DNA of 64,000 nt from Prevotella sp. (GTDB lineage Bacteria; Bacteroidota; Bacteroidia; Bacteroidales; Bacteroidaceae). Under the pieces are notes generated by a model. The model did no database searches. It was given only the letters and a program-made list of their open reading frames with translations, and was not told where the DNA came from. Positions 49,220 to 56,604 of this stretch are shown piece by piece; position 1 is the stretch's first letter, and each line of letters begins with the position of its first letter. The translations under genes and the position numbers were made by a program. The DNA lies in contig JAFZSR010000016.1 of the NCBI GenBank assembly GCA_017619275.1, positions 16,307 to 80,306 of the forward strand. The letters are read 5' to 3'.

Positions 49220-51283
49220 TTAGTACATATCCTCTGCGTAGCGTGTGTTGTTGTACACATTCTCGGGGCAGAACTCGATGTAGTCCAGGTGGAACTGGTG
49301 ATGGTCGGCGTCAAGCACGCTCTTGAAGCGCAGCCAGTACTCGCCCTGTTTGAATTCCTGACGTGCGATGATGCGGCGCAAGTCCTTGGGGTTGTTGCGG
49401 GCATAGTTGCCAGAGTTGATGCCTACCGTGTAGTAGAGCGGACCGCGCATATAGCCCAAGTTGCGCATGTTGGCATCGCTCTCGATACCCTTGTCGTCGA
49501 GCTTTGTCCAATCGCACCAGCCGGTGATGACGTCGGGGTCGAGGTTGGAGTTGTTGTCGGGCACATGACGCATGTCGAGCGGGATGTCGAGGGCTTTCAT
49601 CGTCTTGAGGTCGGATGAGGTTCCCAAATAGAACTGGAGCATACCGCGCTGCTCATTGCCCTCGGCGGTATAGCCGATGCGCAGCTCGTAGGTGCCTTCG
49701 GGCACTGGCGGCAATCGCATGGCGAAGTCGTAGTGGCCCTTGCAGTTGAACTCGTCGCCCTGATAGTTGCTCCATCCACTGCTCTGTCCGGGCAGGTAAT
49801 AGAGGCGGGTGTCGTCGCCGTTGTAGATGACGATGTACTTCAGGAATCCCGGCGGCATGCGAATGTAGCTTCCGCTGAGGTCGCCGTCGGTACCCGTCTT
49901 TCCGCCGTTGAGAGCGTTCACCTCGCTGTCGGTGATGCGGCGGAAAGAGTTCGACATCATCTCGCCCAGGAAGGCGGTGTCGTCGAAACGGAGTCGCTCG
50001 TTAAGGGCACCTTGTGGCACCTTGATATCGTAGGCAAGCATGTCCCTCACTGGATGGATGTAGCCATTATAGGAGGCTATCTGTCCGCTGATGCCCACCA
50101 GCTCTATACCATTAAACAGGACGGTGTGCATGGCATTGGTACCCTGCTCTGCCACCATGTCGGTGAGCGAGTTGTTGGCTATCCAGCGGTTTATGTTCAG
50201 CTTGTTGCTGTTGCGGGTAATCTTGAGGATGGTGTAGGGGAGCATAGTCTCGTAGAACTCCACCAGCGTCACCTTCGAAATCTGGTTGTGAGGATTCACC
50301 AGCTTGTCGTAGGGGAGTTTGAATTCCAAGATATGGTAGCGCACAAACATGCTCAGTGTGTTCCAGGGGTTCTTGTAGTCGGTGCCTGTGCTCACCTGGA
50401 TCTTGTTTTCACGCACATAATCATACCAACCACCGTTTTCGTCACCACAATGTTCGTACACGCTGTCGGCGTAGGCTTTCAGCTGGTCGATGTTGGTGAT
50501 GCCCCTTTCAGCGAGCATTTCGTCAGTCTCGGCAAAGATGGTGTAGCCCAGCTCGCACTTCTCGGGCAGATAGAAGCCGCGGCGATTGTCAACGGGGTCA
50601 AAATCTGTTCGGCTGATAGCCGTCAGCGAGTCTGCCAGACCTGTGAGCGTCAAAGCCTGTGAGAACAGCGAGAACTGGTCGGGGTGGTTCTCCATCTCAC
50701 CTGCGATGAGCATGTTAGAGCGGCGTATGACGCAGTCGATCTCGTGCAGCACACCATTCTCCAGTTCGTTATCCATGCTGGTGATGGTCGATGCTCGGCT
50801 GATGAGTACGGCGCCCGATTCCGGGTCGATGTTGGTGTTGATGTCGCGTCCCAGCAGGGTCTTGATGGTCATGCCATTGCCCATGTTCACTCCCATCACC
50901 TCGGTTGCCAGCAAATGGAAGAGGGCGATGTCCTCGCAGAGCGAGTCGGTGAGGCCCTCGAGTCCCCGCCCGGTCATGCCGTTGTGGGGATTCTCGATGT
51001 TGATGGGGTCGTCGTAGAGACTGTCGATATATTCTTTGACGGCCTCATTCGTGGGAGCGAAACAGGTATAGGTGCCATAGGCCGACAGAATTTTGTCGTA
51101 TCCGATACGCTGCAGGATATAATTGAAATCACTGAATTGCTCGGGGCGGTTGGTCAGGTAGTCTTCAATGGTTTCGCCAGTGAAGGTGTAGAGGTTCGAT
51201 TCGTCGATGTCCTCCCGGCAACTGCTTGTCAGCAGAATCAATAAATTAAAAAATGAAAATATTAAAATATACTTCGGTTTCAT
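49220..51283 (-). CDS. Fasciclin-domain lipoprotein with C-terminal beta domain
   Basis: 687 residues. Signal and lipobox: IFSFFNLLILLTSSC. First FAS1 domain at ~30-195: EDYLTNRPEQFSDFNYILQRIGYDKILSAYGTYTCFAPTNEAVKEYI, then LENGVLHEIDCVI. Second FAS1-like domain at ~205-425 with NGYIHPVRDMLAYD at its end. From ~480 a beta-sandwich-like region (GHYDFAMRLPPVPEGTYELRIGYTAEGNEQRGMLQFYLG ... GEYWLRFKSVLDADHHQFHLDYIEFCP) has the look of a carbohydrate-binding or jelly-roll module, which is inference. It follows SusD pair 1 by 24 bases. Confidence 0.88.
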   Translation of the reverse strand: MKPKYILIFSFFNLLILLTSSCREDIDESNLYTFTGETIEDYLTNRPEQFSDFNYILQRIGYDKILSAYGTYTCFAPTNEAVKEYIDSLYDDPINIENPHNGMTGRGLEGLTDSLCEDIALFHLLATEVMGVNMGNGMTIKTLLGRDINTNIDPESGAVLISRASTITSMDNELENGVLHEIDCVIRRSNMLIAGEMENHPDQFSLFSQALTLTGLADSLTAISRTDFDPVDNRRGFYLPEKCELGYTIFAETDEMLAERGITNIDQLKAYADSVYEHCGDENGGWYDYVRENKIQVSTGTDYKNPWNTLSMFVRYHILEFKLPYDKLVNPHNQISKVTLVEFYETMLPYTILKITRNSNKLNINRWIANNSLTDMVAEQGTNAMHTVLFNGIELVGISGQIASYNGYIHPVRDMLAYDIKVPQGALNERLRFDDTAFLGEMMSNSFRRITDSEVNALNGGKTGTDGDLSGSYIRMPPGFLKYIVIYNGDDTRLYYLPGQSSGWSNYQGDEFNCKGHYDFAMRLPPVPEGTYELRIGYTAEGNEQRGMLQFYLGTSSDLKTMKALDIPLDMRHVPDNNSNLDPDVITGWCDWTKLDDKGIESDANMRNLGYMRGPLYYTVGINSGNYARNNPKDLRRIIARQEFKQGEYWLRFKSVLDADHHQFHLDYIEFCPENVYNNTRYAEDMY

Positions 51284-51307
51284 AATATCTGAATTTTAAT
51301 TGATTCT

Positions 51308-53095
51308 TTAATTCTTCGAAGTTGTTTTCTCCTGGATATAGACGGGGTTCTGCTTCAGCAGTTTGTTCACCTTCGTCTCGCTTTCTTCCAGAGGCCAGTA
51401 CAGGTAGGGCTCGCCCTTCATCTTGTAGGAGACTGCATCGCCCTCGCCTCCGCTTCCGTATTTGCGGATGACCATGTCGAGCATTGGCTTATAGAGCTTA
51501 GGCCAGGTGGTTTGATCGGCCAGTTTCTGGTTGATGTCGACGCCCTCCATGTGACGGTAGCAGTAGCGCATCAAATCCCACCAGCGCTTTCCCTCGAAGC
51601 AGAGCTCACGCTCACGCTCGTTGAGCACCAGCAGCTCGAAGTCGGCTTTCGATTTGTATGTCGTGTACTTCAGGGTGTCGTTGGCCGTTTTCAACATAGA
51701 GCGTTTGTTGACAGCCTGAACCAGGTCGAAGGCTTGCTGCAGAACCACTTGGTCGCTGTCGTTGGCTGCCGTCTCCACCAGGGCCTCGGCCTTGATGAGC
51801 ATGACATCGGGCAGACGGTAAACAATCCAGTTCTGCTTGAACTCCCTGAATGCACGGCCATTGCTCTTGGCCACGCCCACGGTGCTTTTCGTATCCACCA
51901 CGGTTCCGGAGTTATCGACCATCTTCCTGATGCTCAACTGTTGTGCTTCCTCGTTGTTGGCTTCATAGACATTGTTCCAAAAGCGATAATCGTTTTTCGT
52001 CAGGTAGAGTTTCTTTCCTTGGTCGGTATCGGCATTCTTGTCGATGGCGTTAAAAATCGACGAGGCCATCAGAATGCTGTTCTGACTGTATGAGTTCTCA
52101 CTGCCAGATTGGTAATAGTAGTTTTCCAATGCCTGGTTGGAGTTGTCACGACCGTTGTATTGCCACTCCAGAATGCTTTCATGCGTGTTGCCTCCGTTGG
52201 TGTTGAACAGGTTGTAGTATCCTGTGCTGAATTCTTCCAGATGATACTTGTCGTCCTTCACATCTGTGACGTCGTATTCTTTGTTCAGCTCATAGTAGGC
52301 ATGCTTGGCGTTGATGACGGAGTCGCTGAAGGCGATAGCCTGCTGATAGTCGGTTTGGCTGTGGGTCATAGATGCTCTCCACAGGTAGATGTCGGCCATC
52401 AAGGCGTGAACGGCATCGCGTGTCATGTAGCCCCAGTTGCGCCAGTCGAAGCGTGGGTATGCTCCCGAACGCATGATGTAGGGGCGCGCCTCGTTCAGAT
52501 CGTCAAGGCAGTGCTGCAGCACTTCTGCTGGTGTGCTTTGCTCTATCGGCTCCACCTCGCTGTCGTTTTCATACGACTTGTCGGTGTAGGGTATATCGCG
52601 GAAGGCTCTTACCAGATAGAAATAGCACAGCGAGCGCAGGGCCAGCATCTGTGCCCGAACCACTTCATAGTCGCCTTGCGTGAACTCCGGATCTTCAGCC
52701 ATCACATCCTTAGCATGGTTCAGCACGATGTTGCAGTTGTTTATGACTTTATAGAAAGCTCCCCAGGAGTTGTATTTGCAAGTGGGCAGCAGGTTGACGG
52801 CAGCGATGTTGTCGAGCGTGTTGTCGTTGTAATCGGTGAGCTTCACCAGTTCGTCGGAGCGGAAGGCTCCCCACATGATGGCCCGTTCCTGGATGTCGTA
52901 ACTGAGCATGGAGTGGTAGCAGCCGTCCACCATTTGGTCTACATCGTCCTTCGTCTTCCAAAAGTCGTCGCCAACGATGCGGTCGGTGGGGTAGATGGTG
53001 AGGAAGTCGTTGCAGGAAACAAACCCAATAGCCAATAGACAATAACCAATAAGCATTATTCCACTGGTCAGTCTTCTTATAATAGATTTCTTCAT
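51308..53095 (-). CDS. SusD/RagB family outer-membrane lipoprotein (pair 1)
   Basis: 595 residues. Lipoprotein signal ending LLAIGFVSC; the GYCLLAIGF core is encoded by a heptamer array. SusD features are IVGDDFWKTKDDVDQMVDGCYHSM, KVINNCNIVLNHAKDV, YEVVRAQMLALRSLCYFYLVRAFRDIPYTDKSY, GYMTRDAVHALMADIYLWRA, and the C-terminal NERERELCFEGKRWWDLMRYCYRHME and YWPLEESETKVNKLLKQNP. It binds the ligand on the cell surface for the SusC at 53136. The gap to SusC is 40 bases and holds heptamers. Confidence 0.95.
   Translation of the reverse strand: MKKSIIRRLTSGIMLIGYCLLAIGFVSCNDFLTIYPTDRIVGDDFWKTKDDVDQMVDGCYHSMLSYDIQERAIMWGAFRSDELVKLTDYNDNTLDNIAAVNLLPTCKYNSWGAFYKVINNCNIVLNHAKDVMAEDPEFTQGDYEVVRAQMLALRSLCYFYLVRAFRDIPYTDKSYENDSEVEPIEQSTPAEVLQHCLDDLNEARPYIMRSGAYPRFDWRNWGYMTRDAVHALMADIYLWRASMTHSQTDYQQAIAFSDSVINAKHAYYELNKEYDVTDVKDDKYHLEEFSTGYYNLFNTNGGNTHESILEWQYNGRDNSNQALENYYYQSGSENSYSQNSILMASSIFNAIDKNADTDQGKKLYLTKNDYRFWNNVYEANNEEAQQLSIRKMVDNSGTVVDTKSTVGVAKSNGRAFREFKQNWIVYRLPDVMLIKAEALVETAANDSDQVVLQQAFDLVQAVNKRSMLKTANDTLKYTTYKSKADFELLVLNERERELCFEGKRWWDLMRYCYRHMEGVDINQKLADQTTWPKLYKPMLDMVIRKYGSGGEGDAVSYKMKGEPYLYWPLEESETKVNKLLKQNPVYIQEKTTSKN
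53025..53052 (-). repeat. CCAATAG heptamer array in the SusD signal-peptide codons
   Basis: Four units on a 7-base period (CCAATAG, CCAATAG, ACAATAA, CCAATAA); they encode the hydrophobic core of the signal peptide. Confidence 0.85.
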
Positions 53096-53105
53096 TTTCG
53101 AGAAT

Positions 53106-53133
53106 GTTTATTGTTTGACGTTTATTGTTTATT
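53106..53133 (-). repeat. GTTTATT heptamer array after the SusC stop
   Basis: Four units (GTTTATT, GTTTGAC, GTTTATT, GTTTATT) directly follow the SusC stop codon at 53136-53138 on the minus strand. Confidence 0.85.
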
Positions 53134-53135
53134 GC

Positions 53136-56100
53136 TTAGAATCCCACCATGATGTTCAGTGTGACTGACTTGCTTCTTGGTGTCTGTGAGTTATCGTAGG
53201 CAATGCCCCAAGAGCCTGGCGAGTGCTCCGGGTCGGTGCCGCTATACTTGCTCCAGCAGAAGAGGTTCTGTCCCGAGAGACTTGTCTGCAGACGTCGCAG
53301 TCCCAGGGGTTTCAGCTTTGCAGCGGGAACGTTGTACGACAGCTGAATGTAGCTCATTCGCACAAACGAAGCATCCTCTACATAGCGGTCGCTGCCCAGC
53401 CAGTTGTAGCCAGTGTTGAACATGGCGCGTGGAATCTCGGTCACATCGCCGTTCTTGCGCCAGCGCCAGTTCACGGCTGAGCTTTGGTTATAGGCGTTGA
53501 ACATTTCTTCCAGCTTCATCTTAGCGGAGTTGACAATCTTGATGCCCTGACGGTAGCTGAAGCTGCTCTTCAACGACCAGTTCTTGTATTGCAGGTTGAA
53601 GCCGAAGCCACCGTTCAGATGGGGGTTCGAGTTGCCCAGGTACACAATGTCGAGCGAGTTGATCTGTCCGTCGTTGTTCACGTCCTCATAGATGGCATCG
53701 CCGCCCTGGAACTCGTAGGTTGAAGTGCCTTTGCTGAAATTATAGACCTGGCGAATGGGTAGTCCTTTCGAGTCCATCATCACCTTGCCTTCTGCGTCGA
53801 TGGCTATGGGTGCCGTCTTCCCTTTGGCCAGGAATTCTTCGTTGATGTAGTTGCGCAGCTGTTCGCCAGTCCAATTCTTGCTTTCCTTCATGTTGATCAG
53901 GTATTCGTAGGTGTACTGATAGACACCTTTGTAGCGCAGTCCATAGATGGAACCCAGCGGATTGCCTTTTTGGATGCGGTTCAAGTACTGTCCTCTGCTG
54001 CTCGAATCCCATTCCGAGTTAATGCTTTCAAGCACGCTCTCGTCCATGTCGACAATTTCGTTGAAGTTTTGCGAAATGTTGAAGTTGGCACTCACCGAGA
54101 ACTCGCCCACCTGTATGAGCTTGTTCACCGAGACGTTCAGTTCCCAACCCTTGTTGGTCATCTCACCCACATTAGCCCACGACAACGAACTGAAACCTGT
54201 GGTAGTGGGGATGCGAACGCCCGACATCAGCAGGTCCTTGGTGCGCTTGAAGTAGTAGTTGAAGTCGCCCGTGATCTTATTGTCCAGGAATCCGAAGTCG
54301 CCACCAAGGTTATATTGTGTGGTACGCTCCCACTTCAACTGGTCGAGTCGGAGACCATCCAGATAAGTGACGCTGTGTTTCTTGCCGAGGTCGCCATAGA
54401 CGCCCGAGGTGTTATACCTGGCATATTGCAGGTACTGTCCGTCGGGCTGTCGGCCTACGATTCCCCAAGAGGGGCGGAACGAGAGCATCGACAGCCACTT
54501 GCGGCTCCACTGCATGAATGGCTCGTCGCTGATGTTCCATCGGGCGGAGATGCCAGGGAACCAACCCCACTTTTTGTCGTTGCCAAACTTGGTGGTACCG
54601 TCGGCACGCATAGAGAAATCGAAGGCGTATTTCGACTTGTAGGAGAAGTGGCCGCTATAGGTGAACGACATCGAGCGCCATTGTCCGTTGCCGGTGCTCA
54701 TGTTCTCTATTGCCGTGTCGACCGTGGGCGACGTTGTGCCGTTAGGTGCGTTGCGGTTCACCACCGTTTGGCTGTTGTCGTTGCCAGATGTCAATTCCCA
54801 TCGTCCCAGCATGGTTGCCAAGAGGTCTTCGTTTTTGAAGTGGGGGGTAAAGGTCAGCGTATGGCGTGTGGTGAAGGCCAGCGAATTGTAGTCGTACACC
54901 TCCGAGCGGTTGTAACCACTGTCGTTCCATCCACGTGTGGCCAGCGAACCGGGCAAGTATTTCGGCTCGCTCTTTGAGAAAATGTCCATGTAGACCAATC
55001 CCGTGTAGTTGAGCTGTGTGCTATGGTCGTCCTTACCCATCAGGTAGTAGTCGAGCCTGAACTCCGGCGATATACGGTAGGTCTTCTCATCGCGCCAGGC
55101 CAGGTTGGCGATGGCCACCGGGTTGCCCAGGTCGCGCATGGCACTTAATTGCACCGACGAGGTGCCTGGCACCTGCGAGCCGGCATCGTTTGAATTGGAG
55201 AAGCCAGCCGCGCTGCGTTGAGCATCGGTGGGATTGGGCAACATGATGTAGAACTCGTTGGTGTTGTTGCCTTGTGCATCCTGACGGTAGACCGACATGT
55301 TGGGCGAGAGCTGTTGAGCGCGTCCCAGGATGTTGTCGTCGTAGTTGCGGTGGTTGGCCGTATAGGTCAGGGGGAAGGTGGTGCGGAACACGATGCGGTC
55401 GCTGACGAAGTAGTCGAGTGCCAGCTTGGTGGTGAAGCGGTCCAGTGTCTGCTTGATGATGGTACCGTTCTGGTGGTCGTAGCCTGCCGACACGCGGAAG
55501 TTGGCTTTCTCGCCACCACCGGTGATGGTGAGATAGTGGTACTGGTTCCATCCCACCTGCTGCACCTCTTTCACCCAGTCGGTGTTGTTGTTCCAGTTTT
55601 CAAACTCGGCCCACGAGCGGTTGTAGTTCACCTCGTTGATGTTGGTGGTGGCCGATGCGCTCTGCGAGGGGTTGTAATACATCTCCTTCAGCATCATCGT
55701 GTAGTCATCACCACTCAGCAGGTTGTAGCCCTTGGGCTGCCAGCTGGTTTGAATGCGCAGCGAATAGTCTACGCGAGTGGCACCGCGGGCACCACGCTTG
55801 GTGCGGATGGAGATGACACCGTTAGCACCGCGCGAACCCCAGATGGCAGTGGCAGCGGCATCCTTCAGTACTTGGATGTCTTCAATGTCCGAGGGGTTCA
55901 CCGAGAGCAGCGAGGCGTAGGTTTCCTCGTTGGCATTCTGGAAATCGAAGTTGGCGTCGGGATTGTCGAAGATGTTTCCGTCGACAACGATGAGGGGCTC
56001 GGCCGACCCGTTGATGCTGGTGACACCACGCAAGCGCATCGATGTACCGGCTCCCAGGTTACCCGAGTTGGCCACGATGTCGAGACCGGCAATCTGTCCT

Positions 56101-56552
56101 TGCAGTGCCTCGTCGGCCGAAGTAAAGGCAAGACCTTCAACTTCGGCCATGTTAAATGTCTGGGCAGCCACCGACACCTCGCGCTCGGGGATGGCCAGAC
56201 CTCCCTGGTTGAACTTGCGCTTGGCCGTGATGGTGATCTCCTTGATGGTGGTGGCGTCCTTCAGTGTGATGTTGAACTTCACGCGGTCGCCAATGGGCAG
56301 AACCACGGTTTGGTAGCCCACATACGATATTTTCAGTTTGTTCTTCTTGTTCTTGATGGCCAACGAGAAGTTTCCGTTCAGGTCGGTCTGTGCAAACGAC
56401 ACGTTACGGTTGTTGGCATCAATCTCGATGACGTTGCACATCATCACCGGCCCGAAAGCGTCGGAGATGGTACCCGAGATGCGGGCTTCCTGTGCGTTGG
56501 CAAGGATGACAAAACTAAAAAATGAATATATTAAGATCAGCAGTCGTTTCAT
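53136..56552 (-). CDS. SusC/RagA TonB-linked outer-membrane protein (pair 1)
   Basis: 1138 residues from ATG 56552 (MKRLLILIYSFFSFVILANAQ). CarboxypepD_reg-like domain (RISGTISDAFGPVMMCNVIE ... NGNFSLAIKNKKNKLKISYVGYQ), then the plug with EALQGQIAGLDIVANSGNLGAGTSMRLRGVTSI, IVVDGNIF and IEDIQVLKDAAATAIWGSRGANGVISIRTKRG, and a barrel ending SVTLNIMVGF. It forms the import barrel with the SusD at 51308. Pairs 1 and 2 are clearly different in sequence, so the operon carries two transport systems, not a recent duplication. Confidence 0.97.
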   Translation of the reverse strand: MKRLLILIYSFFSFVILANAQEARISGTISDAFGPVMMCNVIEIDANNRNVSFAQTDLNGNFSLAIKNKKNKLKISYVGYQTVVLPIGDRVKFNITLKDATTIKEITITAKRKFNQGGLAIPEREVSVAAQTFNMAEVEGLAFTSADEALQGQIAGLDIVANSGNLGAGTSMRLRGVTSINGSAEPLIVVDGNIFDNPDANFDFQNANEETYASLLSVNPSDIEDIQVLKDAAATAIWGSRGANGVISIRTKRGARGATRVDYSLRIQTSWQPKGYNLLSGDDYTMMLKEMYYNPSQSASATTNINEVNYNRSWAEFENWNNNTDWVKEVQQVGWNQYHYLTITGGGEKANFRVSAGYDHQNGTIIKQTLDRFTTKLALDYFVSDRIVFRTTFPLTYTANHRNYDDNILGRAQQLSPNMSVYRQDAQGNNTNEFYIMLPNPTDAQRSAAGFSNSNDAGSQVPGTSSVQLSAMRDLGNPVAIANLAWRDEKTYRISPEFRLDYYLMGKDDHSTQLNYTGLVYMDIFSKSEPKYLPGSLATRGWNDSGYNRSEVYDYNSLAFTTRHTLTFTPHFKNEDLLATMLGRWELTSGNDNSQTVVNRNAPNGTTSPTVDTAIENMSTGNGQWRSMSFTYSGHFSYKSKYAFDFSMRADGTTKFGNDKKWGWFPGISARWNISDEPFMQWSRKWLSMLSFRPSWGIVGRQPDGQYLQYARYNTSGVYGDLGKKHSVTYLDGLRLDQLKWERTTQYNLGGDFGFLDNKITGDFNYYFKRTKDLLMSGVRIPTTTGFSSLSWANVGEMTNKGWELNVSVNKLIQVGEFSVSANFNISQNFNEIVDMDESVLESINSEWDSSSRGQYLNRIQKGNPLGSIYGLRYKGVYQYTYEYLINMKESKNWTGEQLRNYINEEFLAKGKTAPIAIDAEGKVMMDSKGLPIRQVYNFSKGTSTYEFQGGDAIYEDVNNDGQINSLDIVYLGNSNPHLNGGFGFNLQYKNWSLKSSFSYRQGIKIVNSAKMKLEEMFNAYNQSSAVNWRWRKNGDVTEIPRAMFNTGYNWLGSDRYVEDASFVRMSYIQLSYNVPAAKLKPLGLRRLQTSLSGQNLFCWSKYSGTDPEHSPGSWGIAYDNSQTPRSKSVTLNIMVGF

Positions 56553-56569
56553 AATCATTTCCTTTTTTC

Positions 56570-56604
56570 ACTTGTCAGTATTCATTTATCACTTATCACT
56601 TCAA
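56570..56604 (-). repeat. CACTTAT-type heptamer array at the fasciclin stop
   Basis: Five units (ACTTGTC, AGTATTC, ATTTATC, ACTTATC, ACTTCAA); the last one contains the stop codon of the 958-aa fasciclin gene at 56601-56603. Confidence 0.8.
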
